Source of the DNA: Exiguobacterium acetylicum
GTDB taxonomy: Bacteria; Bacillota; Bacilli; Exiguobacteriales; Exiguobacteriaceae
Length of the DNA stretch: 64,000 nucleotides
Direction: 5' to 3'
Assembly: GCF_022170825.1 (NCBI RefSeq)
Contig: NZ_CP081878.1
Coordinates: 2,630,001 to 2,694,000 of the forward strand
The notes under the pieces are model-generated. The model saw nothing but the letters and a program-made list of their open reading frames with translations. It searched no databases and was not told the origin of the DNA. This document shows, piece by piece, positions 1 through 8,986 of this stretch (the first letter of the stretch is position 1; every line of letters begins with the position of its first letter). Both the position numbers and the translations under genes were made by a program.

Positions 1-1949
1 TGTTGTTTCGCATGTTGCATCGCGATATCGACCGAGGACAACAAGGAGGTCACAGCTACCGCATCGTCCGGATAGCGGACCATACTCATACTGATGCTGA
101 CATTGACGTATTCTCCGTTGATCTCATAAACGTGTTCGATGACCTGCTTCAATTGCTGGTAATCAACGATATCCTGCTGCGCGACCAACACAGCGAATTC
201 GTCTCCACCGATTCGTGCCGCTTGTCCTGTTCCGATGAAATGATGCTTGAGTCGGTTTGCGAGATCTTTTAGAATCTGATCCCCTGCACCGTGTCCGTAG
301 ATGTCATTGATCCGCCGGAATTGTCGGACACTGATCGTGACGAGTTCACCCGGCTGAGGAGCCTTTAACGCGTCGGACATCTTTTGTTCGAAACCATTCC
401 GGTTCAGTAACCCTGTCAACATATCAAAGAGTGCAAGTTGTGTAATCCGTTCTTCCCGCCGGAACTGATCCGTTTCATCATGACAAGATAAGTAGAGTGC
501 AACACCTGTATCGTCTTCTTTATTCGCGACGTGGATGATGTTGACGAACATATTCAAAATCTCTTCATTGAAAAGCATCTTACAACGAATCGTTTGACTA
601 TGTCCTTCAAATGATCGTCTCAAAGCTCGCCGCATCCGGTTCAAATCAGCCGGATGAATCAATTCTTCAATCGTCCATCCTGCTGTTGCCTTCGTCAATT
701 GTCGAAAACGTTCGTTTCCGTTTAATATCGTATAGTCAGATGATAAGGCAAGGATTGGATCTGTATTTTGCGAAAAGAGCGATTCGATTTCTGCTTTCTT
801 TTGCTTAATCTCTTTTGTTTTTGCATCGCTATGGTCTAATAATCCAGCAATGATAGCTGTCATCGTTCGAAAGGCTTGGACGACAGGTTGAAAATCATTT
901 CGCTCCGGTACGTGATAATCAGATTGTCTCCGGTCTTCAGCGAAAGTGTTCGCCTCACCTTTTAGCAAGGAGAGATCTTGGCGGAACGCGCGTAATAACG
1001 CTAAGGTCAAAATCAATAATCCAAGAATCAGGACACTTGTTGCGCCAAACAGGAGCCAGGCATTGCGAATGATTTGATTTCCTCGATCCTGCATTTCTTG
1101 AGCGACTTGGTTGAGTTCTTGATCATACAGACGATACATGCTGGATTCATACTGTTCGGCATGGCTTGCCAAAGCAGCATAAGTCATTCCTTCTGCATCG
1201 CGTAATAGATCGTCAAGCGTTTGTGTGTAGGCATCCATCTGATCCCGCATGATTGCAATGTCTTGACGACCCGCATCATTTTGAAGTGGGATGACGTCAT
1301 ACAGGGATTTGATGAGCGAATCCTGGCGTAAAGGCAAATCAATCCGCATCTGTTGAATGCGTAGCCGATCAATTGAGCTAGGTTCGTCTTTTTGTCGGGC
1401 ATCCTTTAAAATCTCAGCCGACTTCCCAAGCTGTTCTTCCATGAGAATCAAATTGGAGAAGACATTATAATAAGACCCTGTTTCTTTACTCAATACGAGC
1501 TGATTGAAGATGATTTCACTCTTGAAGTTCGTCATCGTCGTAAAAAAGCGATGATTTGATTCATATCCTTGTCGTTGCAGTTTCTTAATCTCTGCCAGGA
1601 CTTCTTCACGTGTAGATCCGGTCACTTTCATATTCGGAAGACGGTCCGTCAATTGTTCCAATGCTTGATCAGCTTGTTTTGAAGCTTGCGTTACATCGGC
1701 ATCGTCATCCAAAGATGAAAAATAATAGCGTGTCACTTCTTGTTCGGCATGATTAAAAGGTGTCACTCCAGCAATTGTTTTCCCCGATGCCTGAAAGCGA
1801 TATCCTTCATCCAATGTTTTCATCAAATGTTGACAAGCGACGATCAATGCTAACAGACCGATGATCGCAATCATCCATGAGAACGTTTTATAGTAGGAGC
1901 GTCTTCGAAAAGCTTCTACGATGAAGACTGGTGATAAACGTCGCAACAC
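1..1949 (-). CDS. Membrane PAS-GGDEF diguanylate cyclase, C-terminus cut by window edge
   Basis: Translating the minus strand by hand gives one open frame of about 650 codons that runs off the left edge without a stop. Order: a transmembrane segment near residues 22-40 (SWMIAIIGLLALIVA), about 260 mostly helical extracytoplasmic residues, a second membrane segment (LLFGATSVLILGLLILTLAL), a linker, a PAS-like region (SLFSQNTDPILALSSDYTIL), then a GGDEF domain with DMLTGLLNRNGF and an intact RIGGDEFAVL signature. It should make c-di-GMP from two GTP at the inner membrane face in response to an external or PAS signal. No RxxD inhibitory site is seen just before GGDEF. The start is GTG at 1949 or TTG at 1946; GGGAGG sits 5 and 8 bases upstream respectively. 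A C-terminal EAL domain could follow beyond the window. Domain calls are direct; the signal is unknown. Confidence 0.85.
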   Translation of the reverse strand, partial: MLRRLSPVFIVEAFRRRSYYKTFSWMIAIIGLLALIVACQHLMKTLDEGYRFQASGKTIAGVTPFNHAEQEVTRYYFSSLDDDADVTQASKQADQALEQLTDRLPNMKVTGSTREEVLAEIKKLQRQGYESNHRFFTTMTNFKSEIIFNQLVLSKETGSYYNVFSNLILMEEQLGKSAEILKDARQKDEPSSIDRLRIQQMRIDLPLRQDSLIKSLYDVIPLQNDAGRQDIAIMRDQMDAYTQTLDDLLRDAEGMTYAALASHAEQYESSMYRLYDQELNQVAQEMQDRGNQIIRNAWLLFGATSVLILGLLILTLALLRAFRQDLSLLKGEANTFAEDRRQSDYHVPERNDFQPVVQAFRTMTAIIAGLLDHSDAKTKEIKQKKAEIESLFSQNTDPILALSSDYTILNGNERFRQLTKATAGWTIEELIHPADLNRMRRALRRSFEGHSQTIRCKMLFNEEILNMFVNIIHVANKEDDTGVALYLSCHDETDQFRREERITQLALFDMLTGLLNRNGFEQKMSDALKAPQPGELVTISVRQFRRINDIYGHGAGDQILKDLANRLKHHFIGTGQAARIGGDEFAVLVAQQDIVDYQQLKQVIEHVYEINGEYVNVSISMSMVRYPDDAVAVTSLLSSVDIAMQHAKQ

Positions 1950-2024
1950 ATCGTCCTCCCTAAATTGTCATTATGCTTCTATATCGTCGCCTTACAGCAT
2001 TTCCTGAAGTCGTTTTGGGTCAAT

Positions 2025-2069
2025 AAAAAGCACTTCTTCCCGCATTTCTGCGAAAATCAGTGCTTTTTT
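2025..2069 (-). terminator. Terminator after the CBS-domain gene
   Basis: Arms aaaaagcact (2025-2034) and agtgcttttt (2059-2068) pair, giving T-runs on both strands. It lies between the CBS gene and the GGDEF gene, both on the minus strand, so it separates two transcripts. Confidence 0.8.
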
Positions 2070-2087
2070 TACTAGTTTTATTCTTTT

Positions 2088-2510
2088 TTAATAACTGACG
2101 TTCTCACGCGCTACTTTTTTAGCAAAATAATCGATGATATCACGTCGTCGGATAATCCCGATAAAATGTCTTCCGTCATCAATGACAGGTACGAAATTTT
2201 GATCGGTAATGACTTCAATCATCTCTTCCATTTGCGCAGTAATCGAAACTGGTTTATAACGGACACGTTGTTTGATATCGGTTAATCGTGTCTGCAAGAC
2301 GTGGTCGTAATCGGCATGCTCGAGATTTGCTTCGAGCGCCCACAAGATATCGCCTTCTGTCAGCGTTCCTGCGTATTTCCCTTTATTGTCAACGAGTGGG
2401 ACTGACGTAAAACGATGATGTTTCATCTTTTCTAGTGCTTGTCTGACCGTTGACTCAGGATCTAAATATTTCACCTCATCTTTAGGTAATAAGAAAAAAG
2501 CAATATTCAT
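2088..2510 (-). CDS. CBS-pair domain protein
   Basis: A 140-residue soluble protein made of two CBS motifs and little else. The first is around residues 15-62 (STVRQALEKMKHHRFTSVPL, then GTLTEGDILWAL) and the second around 80-132 (EMIEVITDQNFVPVIDD, IGIIRRRDIIDYF). CBS pairs bind adenosine nucleotides or similar ligands and regulate partner proteins; a stand-alone pair of this size is usually a sensor whose partner cannot be read from sequence. It is not clearly the DarB (YkuL) type. GGGAGG lies seven bases before the ATG. Its own terminator follows, so it is probably monocistronic. Confidence 0.85.
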   Translation of the reverse strand: MNIAFFLLPKDEVKYLDPESTVRQALEKMKHHRFTSVPLVDNKGKYAGTLTEGDILWALEANLEHADYDHVLQTRLTDIKQRVRYKPVSITAQMEEMIEVITDQNFVPVIDDGRHFIGIIRRRDIIDYFAKKVARENVSY

Positions 2511-2965
2511 TTCTGTTCCTCCCTAGCCACTCTGTGACACCCTTTTCATTTTATCATGAACCCTGCATTGATTCATTTCTCAAATGATGAAAATCTCCAC
2601 ATAATTCCTTCATAATTAGTTATACTATTTCGACGTTCCAAGTGGAAAGATGAACTGACCGGTAACATCCATGCACTGATGCAAGCAACGGAAGAAGTCT
2701 CGGACACTAGATTCTTACTTTAACAAATGGATCTACTCAAAATCGTCTGTTAAGAAGAATCCTTTTTTGCACGAAAAAGCAACTCTCGCACTACTGGACG
2801 ATAAACGACACGATTCAGGTTTAATGGACCCCTTAGCTTCATCCGATTGATTTTGCAGCGAAGCCTTTTTCGGAAGGCCTCGTTTTTTCTTGGTTCGTTC
2901 TCGACTATCCGTGAAAGAGGACATACACTAGAAGCAATCCACTTTACTTTGAAAGGAGTCGTGTC
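2511..2965. other. 455-base gene-free interval with a startless open frame
   Basis: Between the divergent CBS and AraC-type genes. On the plus strand a TATACT box lies near 2620-2625 but no good -35 accompanies it. A plus-strand frame of 56 sense codons (2680-2847, stop 2848-2850) is followed eight bases later by a terminator hairpin. The frame has no credible start codon or ribosome site, so I read it as a gene remnant or chance and not a gene. Confidence 0.4.
2859..2888 (+). terminator. Plus-strand terminator in a gap with no plus-strand gene
   Basis: cgaagcct (2859-2866) pairs with aggcctcg (2875-2882) with one mismatch and is followed by six T. No recognised plus-strand gene ends here, so it implies a small transcript, a decayed gene or readthrough control ahead of the AraC-type gene. 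Confidence 0.65.
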
Positions 2966-4123
2966 ATGAATCGCTTGTCGACATCCGACTTGACGCAAAT
3001 CGCAGAGCATCTCTACGGGATGACTGGTTTTTTCGTCACGTACCGAGATCGTAATGATACTCAGCTTGCATTACGTCCAGAAGCTCCACCTCATCCAGGA
3101 CCTTTGCCGATTGAGAACGAATGGCCTGTACTTAAAAAGACTCCTCTACTCTATACCCTGAAAGACGGAACAGCTTACCTCTTTTTAGACGTTCCGGACC
3201 AAGGAATGTATCGAATTGGACCTGTTTTATTGCAATCCGCTCTCTTTCGGGCACACATCCAAGACGAAGCCTATCATCAGTTTTATAAGGTCCTGCCGCG
3301 CACGACGGAGAATCGACTGATTGACTGTGCTCACCTGATGTATCGCCTGTTGCACGGGGAAGCTTTACCGAAACGAGAGATTGAACAACTGTCTGAGATT
3401 CAGGAAGCTGAAATCCCTCTCGTCGCAGATGCTCCCTCACATACGGGTGTGACAGCGTATCGAAAAGCATGGCAGCGGGAGCAACAAATCATCGATTGGA
3501 TCGCAACGGGTCAAAGTGAACGACTCGCAACGACCTATTCCTTACCTGCTTATGGGGAATTCGGAACGCTCGCTCGACATCAACCGTTACGTGCCGAAAA
3601 GAATCTGTTGCTTGGAACCGTTCTGCTGAGCGCACGCGCCGCGATACGTGGAGGACTAGAACCTGACGAAGCCTTCTCTCTTAGTGACCGGATGATTGAG
3701 ACGATTGAGGCAGCGACGAGTATTGCTGAACTCCGTAATCGTCACGTCCGCATTACCGTGTCATTCGCAGAAGCCGTCAAGGAACTCCAATCGCTACGGC
3801 ATTCCCCTCATGTACTGGCTGCCATTCGCTACATCCAGCAACATCTCTATGAACCGTTGTCCGTCTCATCGATTAGCCAAGCGATTCATGTCTCCTCTAA
3901 TTATTTATCCGTTCTATTTAAAGATGAGACAGGATTACCACTTGCCCGGTACGTCATCCGGGAACGGATCCGGGAAGCGAAACGTCTCTTACGTTCTTCC
4001 GACGACTCGCTTCTAGAAATCTCAAACAAGTTGCACTTCTCGAGTCAAAGTCACTTTAGTCAAGCTTTCAAACAGACGACTGGTGAGACGCCGACGCATT
4101 ATCGACAACGAAGTGAATTTTAA
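2966..4123 (+). CDS. AraC-family transcriptional regulator with long N-terminal domain
   Basis: 385 residues. The last ~100 form an AraC/XylS DNA-binding domain with two helix-turn-helix units: first around SVSSISQAIHVSSNYLSVLF, second around SLLEISNKLHFSSQSHFSQA, ending with the expected FKQTTGETPTHYRQ. The ~280-residue N-terminal part, with FFVTYRDRNDTQLALRP at its start, resembles the sensory region of AraC proteins that sit beside cell-surface genes in Firmicutes; I do not recognise a ligand. AAAGGAG lies eight bases before the ATG. The next gene downstream, 101 bases away on the same strand, is a cell-wall polymer glycosyltransferase, a plausible but unproven target. Confidence 0.85.
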   Translation: MNRLSTSDLTQIAEHLYGMTGFFVTYRDRNDTQLALRPEAPPHPGPLPIENEWPVLKKTPLLYTLKDGTAYLFLDVPDQGMYRIGPVLLQSALFRAHIQDEAYHQFYKVLPRTTENRLIDCAHLMYRLLHGEALPKREIEQLSEIQEAEIPLVADAPSHTGVTAYRKAWQREQQIIDWIATGQSERLATTYSLPAYGEFGTLARHQPLRAEKNLLLGTVLLSARAAIRGGLEPDEAFSLSDRMIETIEAATSIAELRNRHVRITVSFAEAVKELQSLRHSPHVLAAIRYIQQHLYEPLSVSSISQAIHVSSNYLSVLFKDETGLPLARYVIRERIREAKRLLRSSDDSLLEISNKLHFSSQSHFSQAFKQTTGETPTHYRQRSEF

Positions 4124-4180
4124 GAGAGTCGTGCCTTTTTTTCGTTTTGTGATATCCTATTCAACAGGAACTATTTTCGC

Positions 4181-4201
4181 GAATCCGTTTTTGGCGGATT
4201 C
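4181..4201 (+). promoter_or_regulatory. Hairpin just upstream of the TagF-like gene
   Basis: gaatccg (4181-4187) and cggattc (4195-4201) pair perfectly over a seven-base loop, followed by TTTC and then, 11 bases on, the AAGGAG site of the next gene. It may be a weak terminator for the regulator gene or an mRNA leader structure. Confidence 0.45.
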
Positions 4202-4224
4202 TTTCATCAAAAAGGAGAATTAAC

Positions 4225-6366
4225 ATGAACTCAATTAGTGTCATCATTCCTGTCTATCAAACTGAATCACAAACGAAGACAGCCATTCAATCCGTTCTTG
4301 ACCAGAAGGTGTCTATTCCGGTAGAAATCATCGTCGTTTTTGATGGACCAAGCACATACATCGATGAGCTTCGTTCTCTCTATCCGACATGTACGATTGT
4401 TGAACAGACGCATCAAGGCACTTACGCTGCACGTCGACGTGGTCTTGAAGTAGCGACAGGTGACTACGTGACCTTCCTCGATAGTGATGATATCCTCGCA
4501 CCACGTGCACTCTATACGTATATCAAAGCCTATGAGAAATCACGCGGTGAAGTCATCATCGGTAAAGTCTCACCCGTCTACAACAAGAAAAAATGGCTCA
4601 TGCCGATCGATGACGATCGTTATTTCTTCTATACCCGTACGAAGTTCAACTCGCGTCATTTGACGACGATTCACGGCTGGATGATCAAAAAAGATTTATT
4701 GAACGATTTGCCGGTTCTTGAGACACGATGGTTCGCCGATACGATCATCGCGCATACAATCATCTCGAAATTGACGAATCTGACATCGGTCAGCTACGTC
4801 GTCTACGGTCGAAACTCACGCAGTACACCACTTGAAGGACAATCACTCTATCAAGCACGTGATATCACGACATTGTCCGATATCTCACGGATTTACGGGA
4901 TGTTATCTGCCCATACGCAGGATAACGACGTTCAAAAGTTCTTGAACACGTGGTACAAGCGTTTCATCTCAAAACGTGGTCGTGCATTACTTGAGCGAAG
5001 CGCGTCAAAAAGTCAGCAGGCAGATGTCTTCCGCCATGTCGCTTACGACTTGAGACGGGCGAAGACACAGAGTAAGTATCTACAAGCATGGTCGACGGGT
5101 TCTTACATCATGTTCCGTTCATATATTACTGCTGTGAAGACAAAACAGACGTTACGGACGGCACGACGCAAAAAAATCAAGAACGGTCTGATGCTCTATC
5201 GTCTGTTCCAAAAGATGCCTGTCAAAGAGAACCTTGTCTTATTCGAGAGTTTCCTCGGACGAAGCTACTCCGATAATCCGAAGGCCCTTTATCTGAAGTT
5301 AAAAGAACAACGACCAGAACTTGAGCTCGTCTGGATTTTCGCAAAAGAACCAGCGGATGACGTCAAGGAAGCTTGCCCGAACTGGGTGCTTAAAAACAGC
5401 TTCGCGTACTACCAAGCGATGGCACGTGCGAAGTACTGGATCTTCAATACGCGTCAGCCACTCAGCTTAACGAAGCGCGAAGAGACGATCTATCTCCAGA
5501 CATGGCACGGTACACCATTAAAACGACTAGGTCTCGACATGGAAGAAGTCCATATGGCAGGAACGAACGCAACCCGCTACAAACGCAACTTCTACAACCA
5601 AGCACAGGAATGGAACTACTTGATTTCTCCGAATGCTTATTCGAGCGAAATCTTCAAGAGTGCGTTCGGTTTCCAAAACACGATGCTCGAGGCAGGATAT
5701 CCACGAAACGATCTCTTGTATGCGGACGATCAAGCTGGTCTAATCAGCGAAATCAAAGCACGTCTTGATATCCCTGCTGAGAAGAAAGTCGTCTTATATG
5801 CACCGACTTGGCGAGATGACGAGTTCATCGCGCGCGGGAAATATCGCTTCGACCTCCAGCTCGACTTGAACGAGATGCAGGCACGCCTCGGTGACGATTA
5901 TGTCGTCTTGCTCCGGATGCACTACTTGATCGCGCAAAACATGGACATCAGTGGACACGAAGGATTTGCCTACGATGTTTCGTCGTACGGTGATATCGCT
6001 GAGTTGTACTTGATCAGTGACGTGCTGATCACTGACTACTCATCTGTGTTCTTCGATTACGCACACTTACAACGCCCAATGATCTTCTTTACGTACGACT
6101 TGGAGAAATATGCTTCGACGTTACGTGGATTCTACTTCGATTTCGAAGCGGTCGTTCCAGGACCACTCCTAAAAGAAACAGATCAAGTCATCGATTATAT
6201 CGAACAAATCGATACGAAATCTCTCGCTTATCAAGAAAAATACGATCGTTTCCTCGAACGGTTCTGTAGTCTTGATGACGGCACGGCAAGTGAACGTGTT
6301 CTTGCTGAATTGTTCCCGGATACAGCACAGTCGATTAATGCAGACGAAACAACTGAAACGGAATGA
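4225..6366 (+). CDS. GT2 glycosyltransferase fused to TagF-like CDP-glycerol glycerophosphotransferase
   Basis: 713 residues in two catalytic parts. Residues 1 to ~230 are a GT-A family 2 glycosyltransferase (SVIIPVYQTESQTKTAIQSV, VVFDGPS, FLDSDDIL). From ~340 to 690 comes a teichoic-acid polymerase domain of the TagF/TarL kind: YLQTWHGTPLKRLGLD, LEAGYPRNDLL, LYAPTWRDDEF, LLRMHYLI and ISDVLITDYSSVFFDYA. Such proteins polymerise glycerol- or ribitol-phosphate from CDP-activated donors on a lipid carrier at the cytoplasmic membrane face; the GT2 half may glycosylate or prime the polymer. A central basic linker probably contacts membrane. It stands alone with its own terminator, away from any visible tag/tar cluster. 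Substrate is not decided by sequence alone. Confidence 0.85.
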   Translation: MNSISVIIPVYQTESQTKTAIQSVLDQKVSIPVEIIVVFDGPSTYIDELRSLYPTCTIVEQTHQGTYAARRRGLEVATGDYVTFLDSDDILAPRALYTYIKAYEKSRGEVIIGKVSPVYNKKKWLMPIDDDRYFFYTRTKFNSRHLTTIHGWMIKKDLLNDLPVLETRWFADTIIAHTIISKLTNLTSVSYVVYGRNSRSTPLEGQSLYQARDITTLSDISRIYGMLSAHTQDNDVQKFLNTWYKRFISKRGRALLERSASKSQQADVFRHVAYDLRRAKTQSKYLQAWSTGSYIMFRSYITAVKTKQTLRTARRKKIKNGLMLYRLFQKMPVKENLVLFESFLGRSYSDNPKALYLKLKEQRPELELVWIFAKEPADDVKEACPNWVLKNSFAYYQAMARAKYWIFNTRQPLSLTKREETIYLQTWHGTPLKRLGLDMEEVHMAGTNATRYKRNFYNQAQEWNYLISPNAYSSEIFKSAFGFQNTMLEAGYPRNDLLYADDQAGLISEIKARLDIPAEKKVVLYAPTWRDDEFIARGKYRFDLQLDLNEMQARLGDDYVVLLRMHYLIAQNMDISGHEGFAYDVSSYGDIAELYLISDVLITDYSSVFFDYAHLQRPMIFFTYDLEKYASTLRGFYFDFEAVVPGPLLKETDQVIDYIEQIDTKSLAYQEKYDRFLERFCSLDDGTASERVLAELFPDTAQSINADETTETE

Positions 6367-6374
6367 TAAGTATC

Positions 6375-6415
6375 AAAATGAGAAATGGCTTAACATAGCC
6401 GTTTCTCATTTTTTT
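6375..6415 (+). terminator. Terminator of the TagF-like gene
   Basis: aaatgagaaatggc pairs with gccgtttctcatttt with one bulged base, followed by seven T. Confidence 0.9.
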
Positions 6416-6450
6416 GTTTTTACCTTCTTGATTACTCAACGCAACGACAC

Positions 6451-6484
6451 AAAAAATGCCTCCTTCCTTAACGGAAAGAGGCAT
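6451..6484 (-). terminator. Terminator of rlmCD
   Basis: Read on the minus strand, atgcctcttt pairs with aaggaggcat and a T-run follows, just past the rlmCD stop. Confidence 0.85.
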
Positions 6485-6492
6485 GAACGATT

Positions 6493-7851
6493 TTAGTTGC
6501 GGACGAACAAGGCAACGCTCTCGACGTGTGTCGTATGCGGGAACATATCGACTGGTGTCACTTCAACGAGTGTATAACCGAGTTCTGTCAACAGCTTCGC
6601 GTCGCGCGCTTGTGTCGACGCGTTACATGAAACGTAGACAATCCGCTTCGGTGCGACATCTGCTGCTGCACGTAAGAACTCTTCGTCACAGCCTTTACGT
6701 GGTGGGTCGACGACGATGACGTCCGGTTGAATACCGGCTTTGACGAGTGCTGGCATGACCTTCTCTGCTGCGCCGTACTCGAACGTCACGTTCTCGAGCC
6801 CGTTCGCTTGTGCGTTACGACGTGCGTCATCGATCGCTTGCGGCACGATTTCGATGCCGTAGACGTGCTTCGCTTGTTGTGCGAGTGACAAGGAAATCGA
6901 ACCGATGCCACAGTAGGCATCAACGACTGTCTCATCTCCCGTCAACTGGGCATACTCGAGCGCTTTCGCGTAGAGTTTCTCCGTTTGAAGCGGGTTGACT
7001 TGGAAGAACGAGTGCGGTGAGATCTCATACGTCAATCCGGCGATTTGATCGCGGATGACAGACGGTCCGTACAAGACGACGTTCTTTTTCCCGAGGATGA
7101 CGTTCGTATCATCCGGGTTGATGTTGTGCTGAATCGATGTGACGTTCGGTAACGCCTTTAAGATGCCTTCGACGATCTTATCGATACCGCGAAGTTGTTT
7201 GACCTTCGTGACGAGAACGACCATCAACTCGTTTGTATGGTAACCATGACGTGCCATGATATGACGGATGACACCTGCTTTTTTCTTCTCGTCGTATGCT
7301 GGTACTTTTAAATCAGCAAGGACTTTACGAACCGCTTGAACAGCTTCGTCGTTTTCTTTGTTTTGAATCAAGCAATAGTCCATATCGATGATCCGGTGAC
7401 TCCGTTTTTGGTAGAAACCAGCCATCAATTTGTTCGATTGGAACGCAACCGGTACTTGTGCTTTGTTGCGGTAACCCCACGGATCTTCCATGCCGATCGT
7501 CTCATGGACTGGAATCTCAAGACCTGCTAGACGCGCGAAAGCGTCACGAACACGGTTGTGCTTGAACTTGAGCTCTGCGTCGTAGGATAAATGTTGTAAT
7601 TGGCAACCACCACACTGGTTGTAGACTGGGCAAGGCGGCTCGACACGATCGACACTCTTCGTCTTTTGACGGATGATGCGACCGAATCCGTAAGACTTCG
7701 TCGTTTTCGTGATCTTGATTTTAACCTGCTCCGTCGGCAATGCACCTGGGATGAAGACCGTGTAGCCATCAATACGTGCGACCCCTGACCCTTCATGTGT
7801 CAGGTCGACGATCTCGACGACGTGTTCATCGTTCTTTTGTACTGGAATCAT
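6493..7851 (-). CDS. rlmCD: 23S rRNA (uracil-C5)-methyltransferase RlmCD
   Basis: 452 residues of the TrmA/RumA family, which methylates C5 of uracils in RNA with S-adenosylmethionine; the B. subtilis neighbour of dgkB (YefA) methylates U747 and U1939. Order: N-terminal TRAM domain (VVEIVDLTHEGSGVARIDGY), iron-sulfur cysteines C74, C80 and C83 in CPVYNQCGGC plus DYC later, SAM-binding VDAYCGIGSISLSLA, VVDPPRKGCDEEF, and catalytic cysteine in YVSCNAST near the C-terminus. Ribosome site AAGGAGG before ATG. The order gatB-dgkB-rlmCD matches Bacillus. The dual-specificity name is inferred from synteny; the enzyme family is certain. Confidence 0.92.
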   Translation of the reverse strand: MIPVQKNDEHVVEIVDLTHEGSGVARIDGYTVFIPGALPTEQVKIKITKTTKSYGFGRIIRQKTKSVDRVEPPCPVYNQCGGCQLQHLSYDAELKFKHNRVRDAFARLAGLEIPVHETIGMEDPWGYRNKAQVPVAFQSNKLMAGFYQKRSHRIIDMDYCLIQNKENDEAVQAVRKVLADLKVPAYDEKKKAGVIRHIMARHGYHTNELMVVLVTKVKQLRGIDKIVEGILKALPNVTSIQHNINPDDTNVILGKKNVVLYGPSVIRDQIAGLTYEISPHSFFQVNPLQTEKLYAKALEYAQLTGDETVVDAYCGIGSISLSLAQQAKHVYGIEIVPQAIDDARRNAQANGLENVTFEYGAAEKVMPALVKAGIQPDVIVVDPPRKGCDEEFLRAAADVAPKRIVYVSCNASTQARDAKLLTELGYTLVEVTPVDMFPHTTHVESVALFVRN

Positions 7852-7862
7852 GAATATCCTCC

Positions 7863-7888
7863 TTAAAAACCTCGCTTCACGCGAGGTT
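7863..7888 (-). terminator. Hairpin over the dgkB stop codon
   Basis: aacctcgc (7868-7875) and gcgaggtt (7881-7888) pair perfectly; on the minus strand TTTTT follows and then at once the AAGGAGG of rlmCD. The stem contains the dgkB stop, so translation through the end of dgkB could open it. Confidence 0.75.
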
Positions 7889-8839
7889 CGTTTCTGCTTC
7901 TTGTAGTTGTGTATTAATCTGTTCCATCTCTTCGATCCGGAACTTCGGTGTCATGACTTCGAAATGAGAGCGAAGATTCGTCATCTCGCCTTCGCAAATG
8001 CCGCCAAACTCACCATCGATGTTCAAACTCATCTCTGATGTATTCTTCATGCGGACGAATGAGGTCGTAACATGCTCGATACAAGGATCTGAGAAATGAT
8101 CCCCTTTTAAGGCAAGACGCATGACACGAATCAATTCGACGAGGTTACATTTCTTCAGAATAAAGAGATCGAACCGACCGTCATTGAGCGACGCGTTCGG
8201 TGACAACTTCTCGAATCCGCCGACGGAGTTCGTATTTGATGTCAAGAACAACATGACTTCTCCTTTGAATATACCCTTTTCATGCTCAAGTTCGACATAT
8301 GTCGGTCGGATTTGCGGAAGTTTCTCCATCCCTTTGACATAGTACGCGAGCTGTCCAAGTGCCGTCTTCAGCTTCGAAGGTACTTCGTACGACAGTTCTG
8401 TCATGATGCCACCACCAGCGATGTTGATGAAGTAATGGACGCCTGCCGATCCTTCGATCTTACCGATATCGACCGGCATCGTATGACCGGTGCAGATGAC
8501 ATCCATTGCCCCTTCGATCGTCAACGGAATACGCATCGCCCGACCAAAGTCATTCGTCGTGCCAACAGGTAATACACCAAGCTTCGGTCGTTTGTTGTAA
8601 GCAGCCATACCGCTGATCACTTCGTTCAACGTACCATCGCCGCCTGCTGCGACGACGAGATCAAATTCTGCTTCGCATGCTCGTGCTGCTTCATACGTCG
8701 CATCGCCGACCGCTTTCGTCGAGTAGACAGATGTCTCATAACCCGCTGCTTCGAGTCGGTCGAGGATATACGGTAAGTTTCGTTTAACCATCTCTTTCCC
8801 GGAAGTCGGGTTATAAATCACGCGCGCTCTAGGTCTCAT
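7877..8839 (-). CDS. dgkB: Diacylglycerol kinase DgkB
   Basis: 320 residues of the DAG/lipid kinase catalytic family: VIYNPTSGKE at the N-terminus, AAGGDGTLNEVISG nucleotide loop, LGVLPVGTTNDFGRAM, and a C-terminal beta domain with NDGRFDLFIL. It phosphorylates diacylglycerol to phosphatidic acid at the membrane, returning lipid released during lipoteichoic acid synthesis to the phospholipid pool. The ATG at 8839 is chosen over a longer in-frame start because GGAG lies eight bases upstream and MRPRARVIYNPTSG matches the family N-terminus. Neighbours gatB and rlmCD repeat the Bacillus order. Confidence 0.92.
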   Translation of the reverse strand: MRPRARVIYNPTSGKEMVKRNLPYILDRLEAAGYETSVYSTKAVGDATYEAARACEAEFDLVVAAGGDGTLNEVISGMAAYNKRPKLGVLPVGTTNDFGRAMRIPLTIEGAMDVICTGHTMPVDIGKIEGSAGVHYFINIAGGGIMTELSYEVPSKLKTALGQLAYYVKGMEKLPQIRPTYVELEHEKGIFKGEVMLFLTSNTNSVGGFEKLSPNASLNDGRFDLFILKKCNLVELIRVMRLALKGDHFSDPCIEHVTTSFVRMKNTSEMSLNIDGEFGGICEGEMTNLRSHFEVMTPKFRIEEMEQINTQLQEAETNLA

Positions 8840-8921
8840 AAGATTTTCTCCTTTTTGACTCAACCGTTCATTTGATACATAACTGTTTTATTTTACATGA
8901 ACTCTCGAGACATTACAAAGC

Positions 8922-8973
8922 CAAAAAAGACAGCGCCCGATTCCTCACAGAAGTAAAGGAGGAACGAGCGCTG
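8922..8973 (-). terminator. Terminator of the gatCAB operon
   Basis: A long hairpin (cagcgc...gattcctc with gaggaac...gcgctg) followed on the minus strand by a T-run. It separates gatB from dgkB. Confidence 0.9.
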
Positions 8974-8986
8974 TTCGATCAGCTAC

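Noticed and set aside
2750-3010. 86-codon minus-strand frame overlapping the AraC gene start
   Set aside because: No ribosome site and crosses a divergent promoter region; judged a shadow.
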